From positions 1 to 64,000 of the forward strand of contig NZ_BOOB01000026.1 in the NCBI RefSeq assembly GCF_016863015.1: a stretch of 64,000 nt of DNA, given 5' to 3'. The notes under the pieces are model-generated. The model worked only from the letters and a program-made list of their open reading frames with translations, made no database searches and was not told the DNA's origin. The stretch comes from Microbispora amethystogenes. Its GTDB lineage: Bacteria > Actinomycetota > Actinomycetes > Streptosporangiales > Streptosporangiaceae. Positions within the stretch are counted from its first letter, which is position 1. The number at the start of each line of letters is the position of its first letter. This document shows, piece after piece, positions 51,470-59,319 of the stretch. The position numbers and the translations under genes were made by a program.

Positions 51470-52533
51470 GCCGCAAGCCCGTTTTGGCCGTCGTCGGCGC
51501 GACCGGCGCCGTCGGCACGGTCATGCTCGACATCCTGACCAACCGCCGCGACCTGTCCGACGCGTACGGCGAGATCCGGCTTATCGCCTCCCCGCGTTCG
51601 GCGGGGAAGGTGCTGAGCGTGCGCGGCGAGGACGTCGTGGTCCAGGCGTTGTCGCCGGAGGCCTTCGACGGCGTCGACATCGCGATGTTCGACGTGCCTG
51701 ACGAGGTGTCCGCCGAGTGGGCGCCGATCGCCGCCGAGCGCGGCGCGGTGGCCGTGGACAACTCCGGCGCCTTCCGGATGGACCCGGACGTGCCGCTCGT
51801 GGTGCCCGAGTGCAACCCCGAGCAGGCCCGCAACCGGCCCAAGGGGATCATCTCCAACCCCAACTGCACGACGCTGTCGATGATGGCCGCGATGGGCGCG
51901 CTGCACCGTGAGTACCGCCTGCGCGAGTTGGTCGTCGCCTCCTACCAGGCCGTCTCCGGCGCCGGAGTGGCCGGCCCCGAGCGGTTGTACGCCGAGATCG
52001 AGGCCGTCGCGGGCGACCGGACGATGGGCACGGTGGCCGGCGACGTGCGCAAGACCGTGCCCGACCTGGCCGACTCGCCGTTCCCGGCTCCGCTGGCGCT
52101 CAACGTGGTGCCGCTGGCGGGCTCGATCCGGGGCGGTGGCTGGACGTCGGAGGAGCTGAAGGTCCGCAACGAGTCGCGCAAGATCCTCGGCATCCCGGAC
52201 CTGCGGGTCTCCGCGACCTGCGTGCGCGTCCCCGTGGTGACCACCCACTCGCTGGCCGTCCACGCGACGTTCGAGCGGGAGGTGACCGTCGAGGGCGCCC
52301 GGGAGATCCTCGACGCCGCGCCGACCGTGGTGGTGCTGGACGACCCGGCCAACGGCGTGTTCCCCACGCCGGCGGACGTGGTGGGCACCGACCCGACCTA
52401 CGTCGGCCGGATCCGGCAGGCGCTCGACTTCCCCAACACGCTCGACCTGTTCGTGTGCGGTGACAACCTCCGCAAGGGCGCCGCGCTGAACACCGCCGAG
52501 ATCGCCGCGCTGGTCGCCACCGAGTTCGCCTGA
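51466..52533 (+). CDS. asd: Aspartate-semialdehyde dehydrogenase
   Basis: A 355-residue enzyme that reduces aspartyl phosphate to the semialdehyde. NADP-binding start [13 protein letters not shown]. The catalytic Cys134 is in SNPNCTT, followed by [15 protein letters not shown] and the His motif [17 protein letters not shown]. The ATG overlaps the lysC stop, so the two are coupled. Standard lysC-asd operon of actinobacteria. Confidence 0.96.
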   Translation: MSRKPVLAVVGATGAVGTVMLDILTNRRDLSDAYGEIRLIASPRSAGKVLSVRGEDVVVQALSPEAFDGVDIAMFDVPDEVSAEWAPIAAERGAVAVDNSGAFRMDPDVPLVVPECNPEQARNRPKGIISNPNCTTLSMMAAMGALHREYRLRELVVASYQAVSGAGVAGPERLYAEIEAVAGDRTMGTVAGDVRKTVPDLADSPFPAPLALNVVPLAGSIRGGGWTSEELKVRNESRKILGIPDLRVSATCVRVPVVTTHSLAVHATFEREVTVEGAREILDAAPTVVVLDDPANGVFPTPADVVGTDPTYVGRIRQALDFPNTLDLFVCGDNLRKGAALNTAEIAALVATEFA

Positions 52534-52577
52534 GTCCTCCTGAGTTCGCCTGACCCCCGCTCCGCGCCCGGCCGCGC

Positions 52578-52603
52578 CGTACAGTGACGCCGTACAGTGA
52601 CGA
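52578..52603. repeat. Short tandem duplication at a TetR start
   Basis: The 13-base unit GCCGTACAGTGAC occurs twice in a row. Each copy contains TACAGT, a possible -10 hexamer, and the second overlaps the GTG start of the downstream TetR gene. It may serve as promoter plus operator. Confidence 0.55.
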
Positions 52604-53253
52604 TCGTGGCCGAGAAGACACGGGAGCTCATCGTCGAGACGGCCCTCCGGCTGTTCCGGGAGCGGGGGTACGAGGCGACCACGATGCGTGCGATCGCCGC
52701 GGAGGCGGGCGTGTCGGTGGGCAACGCCTACTACTACTTCACGTCCAAGGAACAGCTGGTCCAGGCGTACTACGACCGCGCGCAGGCGACGCACGAGGCC
52801 GCCTGCCGCGAGGTGTTCGCCGCCGAGCGGTCCTTCGCCGGACGCCTCGGCGGCGTGCTGCGGGAGTGGGTGCGGATCTCCGAGCCGTACCACGAGTTCG
52901 CGGTGAAGTTCTTCAAGCACGCCGCCGAGCCGAGCAACCCGCTCAGCCCGTTCAGCGCCGAGTCGGCGCCCGCGCGGGAGTCGGCCATCGCGCTCTACCG
53001 GGAGGTCGTCGACGGGTCGGCGGGGCGCATGGACGACGAACTGCGCGAGGAGCTGCCCGAGCTGCTGTGGATGCTGTGGATGGGCGTCGTGCTGTTCTGG
53101 GTGCACGACTCCTCGCCCGGCTGCGCGCGCACCCACCGCCTCATCGACCGGGTCGTCCCGCTCGTCGACCGGCTGGTCGCCCTGTCGCACCTGCCCGGCA
53201 TCAAGGGCGTGGCCAGGGAGGTCATCGAGGTGGTGCACGAGCTGCGGGCGTGA
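52597..53253 (+). CDS. TetR-family regulator
   Basis: A 218-residue regulator. The helix-turn-helix is TRELIVETALRLFRERGYEATTMRAIAAEAGVSVGNAYYYFTSKEQLVQAYYDR. The ligand domain resembles the TetR_C group with WVRISEPYHEFAVKFFKHA. GTG 52597 sits inside the duplicated 13-base promoter element. It is followed by a YkvA-like gene about 110 bases downstream. Target and inducer unknown. Confidence 0.87.
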   Translation: MTIVAEKTRELIVETALRLFRERGYEATTMRAIAAEAGVSVGNAYYYFTSKEQLVQAYYDRAQATHEAACREVFAAERSFAGRLGGVLREWVRISEPYHEFAVKFFKHAAEPSNPLSPFSAESAPARESAIALYREVVDGSAGRMDDELREELPELLWMLWMGVVLFWVHDSSPGCARTHRLIDRVVPLVDRLVALSHLPGIKGVAREVIEVVHELRA

Positions 53254-53366
53254 CAGGAACCGGGCGGGCACGGCCGTACGTTAACGGGAGGACAGGGCGG
53301 GCAGTGTTCCTCAGCTGGTGTCCCGCAGCCGGTGCCCTGCACTGGTGTCCCCCGGGAGGTGTCCTC

Positions 53367-53762
53367 ATGGTGAAGGCAGGACGTGCGGCGGCCACCTGGC
53401 GCGCCTACCGCGAGGTGTCCCGGCCGGGATCGCCCGGCGTCGGAGCGCGCCTCAAGGCCGTGCCCCGGATGATCCGCGCCGCCGTCAAGGGCGAGTATCA
53501 CGGCCTGACGAAGGGCAAGCTGGCCATGCTCGGCATGGCCGTGGCGTACATCGTCTCCCCCATCGACGTGGTGCCCGACTTCCTCCTCGGCATCGGGATC
53601 GTCGACGACTTCGGCGTCCTGCTGTGGCTGGCGACCGCGCTGCTCGGCGAGAGCGGCCAGTTCGTCGACTGGGAGAACGGCGCCCGCTCCGTCCACACCG
53701 GGCCCGCGCACACCGGGTCCGCGCACACCGGGTCCGTGCACAAGGGTCGAGCGCGGCGTTAG
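53367..53762 (+). CDS. YkvA/DUF1232 small membrane-associated protein
   Basis: A 131-residue protein. The family core is LAMLGMAVAYIVSPIDVVPDFLLGIGIVDDFGVLLWLATALLGE, matching the DUF1232 signature with its SPIDLIPD-type motif. The tail holds three repeats of the pentapeptide HTG(P/S)A. GGGAGG precedes ATG 53367. The stop codon overlaps that of the converging amidohydrolase. Function unknown. Confidence 0.82.
   Translation: MVKAGRAAATWRAYREVSRPGSPGVGARLKAVPRMIRAAVKGEYHGLTKGKLAMLGMAVAYIVSPIDVVPDFLLGIGIVDDFGVLLWLATALLGESGQFVDWENGARSVHTGPAHTGSAHTGSVHKGRARR
53694..53738 (+). repeat. Three 15-base repeats in the DUF1232 tail
   Basis: CACACCGGGTCCGCG-type units start at 53694, 53709 and 53724, in frame, encoding HTGPA, HTGSA and HTGSV. 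Confidence 0.85.
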
Positions 53763-54955
53763 AGCTGTTCCATCCGCAGCCAGGCCCGTGACGGCAACGG
53801 ATGGCCGAACAGCCGGGCGGCATTGCCGTACGAGACCCGGGCGATGTCGGCCGGGGGCAGGCTGCCGAGGTTGCGGGCCACCGCGCGCTGGGTGTCCGGC
53901 CAGGTCGACTCGGCACGCGGATAGCCGGTCTCCAGCAGGACGTGCTCCATGCCGACGGCCAGCCGCACCGAGCTGAGCGCGCTGTCGTCGAGGGTGCCGA
54001 AGAAGAAGTTGCGCCGCAGCACCTCGCTGGGCTTCAGGCCGCCCTCCCAGGCGGGCTCGCCCGCGACGGGGTGGTCGAGCGCGTAGTCGGCCCGCTCGGC
54101 CAGCATCGGCAGCCAGCCCACGCCGCCCTCCACGATCAGGACGCGCAGCTTGGGGAAGCGCAGCGCGACCCCCGACCAGAGCCAGTCGGCGCAGGCGAAC
54201 ATCGCGCTGGCCGGGATCAGCGTGGTGATCGCCTCGACCGGGGTGTCGGGCGAGGGCACCGGCGCCCAGGAGGACGCTCCGGTGTGCAGGCAGACGACCG
54301 TTCCGGTCTCCTCGCAGGCGGCGAAGAACGGGTCCCAGTGCCGGCTGTGGATGGACGGCAGCCGCAGCCGGGTGGGGAACTCGGGGAACACGACGGCCTT
54401 GAAGCCGCGGGCGGCGTTCTCCCTGATCTCCTTGGCCGCGACCTCGGGGTCGGGCAGCCAGGGCAGCTGGAGCGCGATCATGCGCTCGGGGTAGCTGCCC
54501 GCCCACACGTCGACGTGCCAGTCGTTCCACGCCCGCACCAGCGCGAGCCCGAGGTCCTGGTCGCGGGTGCGGCCGAACGCCACGCCCGCCTGGCTCGCCA
54601 GCATCCCGGGGAAGCAGAGGGCCGCCCAGATCCCGGCGCGGTCCATGTCACCGATGCGTTCCTCGATGTCGTGGCAGCCCGGCCGCATGTCGTCGAAGCG
54701 CACGGGGTCGAGGGTCCACTGCTCCTTGGGCAGGCCCGCCCCCACGTCGACCCCGGCGCAGGGATAGGTGGCGCCGCCGTACCGCCACACCTGGTGACCC
54801 GCCTCGGTCTCGACGACCTTGGGCGCGAGGTCCTTGTACTTCTCCGGGAGACGGCCCTCGAAGAGGTCGGCCGGCTCGATCAGATGATCGTCGACCGAAA
54901 TGATCACGTAGTCCCGCCGCCTCGGCTCTGGGTCGGGATGCAGCGGCGTCGTCAC
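53759..54955 (-). CDS. Amidohydrolase 2 family metal-dependent hydrolase
   Basis: A 398-residue TIM-barrel protein of the amidohydrolase-2 family (decarboxylases and hydrolases of aromatic or carboxylic acids). It starts RRDYVIISVDDHLIEPADLFEGRLP, where the metal motif is DDH rather than the classic HxH. Other motifs are AALCFPGM, VVCLHTGASS, LRVLIVEGGVGWLPML and the late Glu (VLLETGYPRAESTWP). I start at GTG 54955, where TACCGT lies eight bases upstream; a TTG 45 bases further on is possible. Similar proteins are common in mycobacteria with unknown substrates. Confidence 0.78.
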   Translation of the reverse strand: MTTPLHPDPEPRRRDYVIISVDDHLIEPADLFEGRLPEKYKDLAPKVVETEAGHQVWRYGGATYPCAGVDVGAGLPKEQWTLDPVRFDDMRPGCHDIEERIGDMDRAGIWAALCFPGMLASQAGVAFGRTRDQDLGLALVRAWNDWHVDVWAGSYPERMIALQLPWLPDPEVAAKEIRENAARGFKAVVFPEFPTRLRLPSIHSRHWDPFFAACEETGTVVCLHTGASSWAPVPSPDTPVEAITTLIPASAMFACADWLWSGVALRFPKLRVLIVEGGVGWLPMLAERADYALDHPVAGEPAWEGGLKPSEVLRRNFFFGTLDDSALSSVRLAVGMEHVLLETGYPRAESTWPDTQRAVARNLGSLPPADIARVSYGNAARLFGHPLPSRAWLRMEQL

Positions 54956-55024
54956 GAGAGTAAACGGTAAAGCCAAGGGATAACACCGTACAAGCTGCAA
55001 GGTCTCCGGTTGGTATCCGTTCGC

Positions 55025-55888
55025 TCACCTTGCGGTGTCCCGGTCACTGGGTGTGATCACTGGGCTGATCACGCTGCGTGGCGCGTCCTCGGGGACGGCG
55101 TCCTCCCCGGTGTCGTCCCCGGTGTCCTCCCCCGTGTCCCCGGCCTCCCGCAGATCGCGGGCCTCTCGCCGGACGAGCAGGACCCAGCCGCCCACCGCGA
55201 TCCCGATGAACAACCACCACTGCACGGCGTACGCGAGGTTGAGCCCGCCGCCGGCGCCCACGTCCGGCGCCGGCAGGAGCTCGGGGGAGGCGCCGGCCGG
55301 CGGGCGCTGGTCGGTCAGCTCGACGAAGCCGCCGTAGACCGGGTACGGCAGGCCCTTGGCCACCGCGGACGTGTCGATCAGCAGGATCTGGCCGGCGGGC
55401 AGCCCGGCCCGGACCCTGATCCCGCTGTTCTCCCGCGTCTCGGCCGGGCGCAGCCGCCCGGTCACCGTCACCTCTCCGGCGGGCGGCGCGGGCACTCGCG
55501 GCGGCGCGTCCGCGGTCGCGCCGGCCGGGACCCAGCCCCGGTTCACCAGTACGGCGCCGCCGGGGGTGACGAGCGGGGTGACCACGTAGAACCCGACCCG
55601 GGCGTTGAGGGTGCGGCGGCGCACCACGAGCTCGTGCGCGGGGTCGTACCGCCCGGTCGCGGTGACGAGACGGTGCCCGTCCTTCTCCGGTACGGCCCCG
55701 CCGGGCCGGTCGAGCCGGTCGATCGGCACGGGCGCGGCGGCGAGGTTGGCGGTGATCCTGGTGCTTCTGGCCGAATTCTCCTCGAACCGCCCCCACTGCC
55801 ACTTCCCCAGGAAGAAGAAGGCGGGGATCAGCGCGAGCACGAGCAGGTGCAGCCCGACCCAGCGGCGTGTGAGGAGGAACCGGTACAC
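55025..55888 (-). CDS. SURF1-family cytochrome oxidase assembly protein
   Basis: A 287-residue membrane protein. Two helices bound it, as in SURF1: VGLHLLVLALIPAFFFLGKWQW at residues 10-31 and WWLFIGIAVGGWVLLVRREARDLR near 220-243. The family blocks GRYDPAHELVVRRRTLNARVGFYVVTPLV, VLVNRGWVP and LNLAYAVQWW are clear. It helps insert haem a into cytochrome c oxidase. GTG 55888 has TAGGCT six bases upstream. A hydrophilic acidic tail of about 45 residues follows the last helix. Confidence 0.92.
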   Translation of the reverse strand: MYRFLLTRRWVGLHLLVLALIPAFFFLGKWQWGRFEENSARSTRITANLAAAPVPIDRLDRPGGAVPEKDGHRLVTATGRYDPAHELVVRRRTLNARVGFYVVTPLVTPGGAVLVNRGWVPAGATADAPPRVPAPPAGEVTVTGRLRPAETRENSGIRVRAGLPAGQILLIDTSAVAKGLPYPVYGGFVELTDQRPPAGASPELLPAPDVGAGGGLNLAYAVQWWLFIGIAVGGWVLLVRREARDLREAGDTGEDTGDDTGEDAVPEDAPRSVISPVITPSDRDTAR

Positions 55889-55966
55889 GTGACCAGCCTA
55901 GGCAGCCCCACGGGTGGTCCGTATGTCAGGCGTCGGTAAGTCAGGCTGCGTGGTCAGGCTGCGTGG

Positions 55967-56434
55967 CTAGGCTGAGGCGCCGAGCCGGGCGCCGGGACCG
56001 GGGCGGGGGGTCGCCTCCCGGGGCCCGCCGACCTCGTGGCCGTCCGCGCACAGCAGCCGCAGCGCGACCGGTGCGCCGCAGTCGCGGTGGGTCACCACGA
56101 CCGGCGGCCCCGCGGAGTCGGCGAGGTAGCGGTCGCCCCAGTGCATCAGGGCGATCAGGATCGGGTAGAGGTCGAGCCCCTTCTGGGTGAGCCGGTACTC
56201 GTCGCGCTGGCGCTGGCCGGGCTCCTGGTAGGGCACCTTGCGCAGCAGTCCCTCGTCCACGAGGCGGGACAGCCGGGCGCTGAGCACCTGCCGGGGCGCC
56301 CCCGTACGCGCCTGGAGATCGGCGAACCGCCGGACGCCGTTGAACGCCTCGCGCAGCACCAGGAGCGTCCACTTCTCGCCGAGCACGGCGAGGGTTCGCT
56401 CGATGGAGCAGTTGTCCACCCGATAACGCCGCAT
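55967..56434 (-). CDS. HxlR-family transcriptional regulator
   Basis: A 155-residue winged-helix regulator. The start MRRYRVDNCSIERTLAVLGEKWTLLVLREAFNGVRRFADLQ contains the conserved Cys9 typical of HxlR sensors. The wing follows in LRKVPYQEPGQRQRDEYRLTQKG. ATG 56434 is chosen because TACGAT lies seven bases upstream and the family starts here; an ATG nine bases earlier is possible. Divergent from a TetR regulator, so one may control the other. Confidence 0.85.
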   Translation of the reverse strand: MRRYRVDNCSIERTLAVLGEKWTLLVLREAFNGVRRFADLQARTGAPRQVLSARLSRLVDEGLLRKVPYQEPGQRQRDEYRLTQKGLDLYPILIALMHWGDRYLADSAGPPVVVTHRDCGAPVALRLLCADGHEVGGPREATPRPGPGARLGASA

Positions 56435-56520
56435 GTCACGCATCGTATGCACAAACCCCTTCCGCTCTGCCACAATCGAATCCGAAGCCACTCCCGCATT
56501 TGCAGAACAAGGTTCTGTTG

Positions 56521-56542
56521 GTTCACCATTGACTTTGTGAAC
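56521..56542. promoter_or_regulatory. Inverted repeat at the TetR start
   Basis: GTTCAC (56521-56526) and GTGAAC (56537-56542) are exact complements separated by ten bases, overlapping the first codons of the TetR gene. Its size suits a TetR operator. Confidence 0.5.
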
Positions 56543-57127
56543 AATGTGAGAAGCGGGCGGGACGGCAGGGCGAGGATCATCGAGGGCGCCCTGCGCAGGT
56601 TCAGCCAGAGCGGGGTGTCCGCCACCACGCTCGCCAGCCTCCGCCAGGAGAGCGGCGTCAGCGTCGGGAGCTTCTATCACCACTTCACCAGCAAGGAGCA
56701 CGTCTACGGGGTGCTCTACGCCGAGATCCTGGAGGCGTACCAGGACGCGTTCGTCGACGAGCTCCTCCGCCACGAGGACGCGTGCGGCGGGATCGAGGCC
56801 ATCGTCGCCCTGCACATGGCGTGGTGCGGGGAGCACCCCGAACGCGCCCGTCTGCTCATCAGCGAGCGCCCGCCCCGCCGCAACGAGCCCGGCGGTCCGG
56901 AGGTCGCCGAGTCGCGGCGCGACTTCTTCCGCCAGGTCGCCGACTGGTGGCGGCCGCACGTGAAGAACGGCGAGCTCCGGCCGGTCCCCCCCACCATGTG
57001 CTACGTGCTGTGGCTCGGCCCGGCGCAGGAGATGTGCCGCCTGTGGTTCAGCGGCGCCCACCAGCCCACCGCGGAGGAGATCCGCGAGCTGGGGGAGGCC
57101 GCCTGGCACAGCCTCAAGACGCCGTAG
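56537..57127 (+). CDS. TetR-family regulator
   Basis: A 196-residue regulator. The helix-turn-helix is GRARIIEGALRRFSQSGVSATTLASLRQESGVSVGSFYHHFTSKEHVYGVLYAE. The C-terminal domain is a distinct ligand region. GTG at 56537 or 56546 could be the start; both lie within or beside the inverted repeat. The 3' end overlaps the converging zinc-ribbon gene by 14 bases. Confidence 0.84.
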   Translation: MNNVRSGRDGRARIIEGALRRFSQSGVSATTLASLRQESGVSVGSFYHHFTSKEHVYGVLYAEILEAYQDAFVDELLRHEDACGGIEAIVALHMAWCGEHPERARLLISERPPRRNEPGGPEVAESRRDFFRQVADWWRPHVKNGELRPVPPTMCYVLWLGPAQEMCRLWFSGAHQPTAEEIRELGEAAWHSLKTP

Positions 57128-57437
57128 CGCCCACGCCGGGGCCCGGCAGCTCCCGGCTCAGCACCCGCCACACCCGGCCGTCGAGACAGATCTCCAGCCG
57201 CAGTTCGTAGCGGTGGCGCCGCAGCCCCGGCACCGGCACGCGGTCCTGTACGTCGAACCGCCTGCCGCGGGCGTACCCGAAGCCCAGCTCTCCCGGGAAG
57301 ACGCGGATCTCGTCCCGGTTGCCGCAACGGGGACAGGTCCACATGACGACGTCCCTGGCCCGGTTGTAGTCGTGGCAGGCGTCGAAATACTCGTCGGAGC
57401 GCAGGCGGCAGTCGCACGCCAGACAGGGCAGCAGCAT
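57114..57437 (-). CDS. Small zinc-ribbon-like protein
   Basis: A 107-residue protein with a four-cysteine cluster: CLACDC near residue 5 and CPRCGN around residue 36, spaced like a rubredoxin-type knuckle. The rest is strand-rich and Arg-rich (FGYARGRRFDVQDRVPVPGLRRHRYELRLEI). ATG 57437 has GAGG close upstream; the frame extends to 57494 without one. Not a known family to me. It may bind nucleic acid or a protein partner. Confidence 0.62.
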   Translation of the reverse strand: MLLPCLACDCRLRSDEYFDACHDYNRARDVVMWTCPRCGNRDEIRVFPGELGFGYARGRRFDVQDRVPVPGLRRHRYELRLEICLDGRVWRVLSRELPGPGVGATAS

Positions 57438-57556
57438 CGAGGTCCTCGGTCGGGGGGTTCCCCATATGAATACGGCCTGCTGCTTGAGTTTCACTTATCA
57501 ACGGCTTACCGCCGAAGTCCGCGTGCCGTCCGGCGGCGCCGCGATACATTCGATCC

Positions 57557-59020
57557 GTGGACGCCCCTTCTGACCTGGTCCGACGGCTTCGCGACAGATT
57601 CGTGGAGACCGGCTACTCGATCGACGGCGTACGTGAGCGACTGGGCGACATGGCGGCCTCGGCCCTGGCCCGCGAGGAGATCGTGCCCGCGCTGCGCGCC
57701 ACCAGGGACGCCGACCCCCTCGCCGCGCTGATCCGCCTGTGGTGGCTCGGCGTCCCGGTCAGCATGGCCGCCGCCGACCTGCCCCTCCAGGACCTCATCG
57801 AGGCCGGCCTGCTGGTGCGGCTGGGCGACACCGTCCAGTCCACCGTGCATCTCCAGCCCTGGGACGCGGGGACGGCCGGTCCGGCGTACGTCGTCTCCGA
57901 CCGCAAGGTGCGGCCCGGCGACCCCTCCCTGCGCCCCGACCACGTCGTCGGGGCGGGCGGGGCGTCGGCGAACCTCGCCCAGCTCGGCTGGGCCGCCCCG
58001 GTCGGCCGGGCGCTCGACCTCGGCACCGGCTGCGGGGTGCAGGTGCTGCACCTGGCTCCCCGGGCCGGCGAGGTCGTCGCGACCGACGTGAACCGCCGCG
58101 CGCTGCGGCTCGCCCGCCTCAGCTGGGAGCTGTCCGGCGTGCACGGCGTCGAGGCGCGCGAGGGGTCGATGTACGACCCGGTGGACGGCGAGAGGTTCGA
58201 CCTCGTGGTGTCCAACCCGCCGTTCGTCATCGCGCCGGAGGCGAGGTACACCTACCGGGAGACCGGGCGGCACGGCGACGACTTCTGCCGCGAGCTCGTC
58301 CGGCGCACGCCCCGCCATCTCACCCAGGGCGGGCAGGCCCGCTTCCTCGCCAACTGGCTGCACGTCAAGGGCGAGGACTGGCAGGACAGGGTGGGCGGCT
58401 GGCTCACCGAGACCGGCTGCGACGGCTGGGCCGTGCAACGCGACGTGCAGGACCCCGCCGAGTACGTCGAACTGTGGCTGCGCGACTCCGCCGAGCACGG
58501 CACCTCGGCCTACCGGGAGCGCTACGACGAGTGGCTCGCGTGGTTCGAGTCGATGGACGTGACCGGCGTCGGCTTCGGCTGGATCGCCCTGCACGACTCC
58601 GGCTCGCTCAGCCCGCTGGTGCGGGTGGAGGAGCTGACGCACCCGGTGGAGCCGCCGGCCGGCGCGCTGGTCGAGGAGGTCCTGCGGGCGGCGCGCACGG
58701 CGTACGACCTCTCCGACGAGGACCTGCTCGACGCGCGCCTCCGGGTGGCCGAGGGCGTCGTGGAGGAGCGCGTGGGCCCGCCCGGCGCCGACGACCCCTC
58801 CCGCATCGTGCTCCGGCAGACCCGGGGCGCCCGCCGTACGGCCGCCGTGGGGACGGTGGAGGCGGCTCTGGCAGGAGTGTGCGACGGCGACCTGCCCACG
58901 CGGCCGCTGCTCGCCGCGATCGCGGAACTCACCGGGGAGGACCCGGACGCCGTGCTCGGCCGGGCGCCCGCGGCGCTCCGCCCACTGGTCGCCGAGGGCT
59001 TCCTCTCGATTGCCGGCTAG
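57557..59020 (+). CDS. Class I SAM-dependent methyltransferase with N- and C-terminal extensions
   Basis: A 487-residue protein. The central Rossmann domain (about 150-300) shows LDLGTGCGVQVLHLA and the catalytic VVSNPPF (Asn220) of the HemK/RsmC-type methyltransferases, which modify glutamine in release factors or guanines in rRNA. A 150-residue N-terminal helical region and a 180-residue C-terminal region flank it; the C-terminal part ends with a helical VEAALAGVCDGDLPTRPLLAAIAEL. GTG 57557 has TACATT six bases upstream. The substrate could be rRNA or a protein; the sequence does not decide. Confidence 0.83.
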   Translation: MDAPSDLVRRLRDRFVETGYSIDGVRERLGDMAASALAREEIVPALRATRDADPLAALIRLWWLGVPVSMAAADLPLQDLIEAGLLVRLGDTVQSTVHLQPWDAGTAGPAYVVSDRKVRPGDPSLRPDHVVGAGGASANLAQLGWAAPVGRALDLGTGCGVQVLHLAPRAGEVVATDVNRRALRLARLSWELSGVHGVEAREGSMYDPVDGERFDLVVSNPPFVIAPEARYTYRETGRHGDDFCRELVRRTPRHLTQGGQARFLANWLHVKGEDWQDRVGGWLTETGCDGWAVQRDVQDPAEYVELWLRDSAEHGTSAYRERYDEWLAWFESMDVTGVGFGWIALHDSGSLSPLVRVEELTHPVEPPAGALVEEVLRAARTAYDLSDEDLLDARLRVAEGVVEERVGPPGADDPSRIVLRQTRGARRTAAVGTVEAALAGVCDGDLPTRPLLAAIAELTGEDPDAVLGRAPAALRPLVAEGFLSIAG

Positions 59021-59319
59021 CTCGCGAGCACGGTTGCAACCCCGTGTTGATCGGAAGTTGAACGCCCCGGGCGACTCTGGTCATGTGCGGGCTCCGGGGG
59101 GGTTCGGGGCCCGCACCGAAGCCTGGCCGGTCGTTCATGTGAGGCGGCGAGCCGCCACGGGGCGCACCGGTAAGGACCGGGCCCCCTGCGCGCCCCAAGG
59201 CGGCGGGCGGCCGGCCGGGCCGATCTCTCCGGGGTACGGGTCCCCGGGACACGAGAAGGGGCGAGCGCGTGATCAACCACGTCCGGATGAGCCGGTTGGA
59301 CGACGACCTGCGATACGAC

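Noticed and set aside
54956..55000. TTG start for the amidohydrolase
   Set aside because: The first 15 residues it adds look non-coding and run through the likely promoter.
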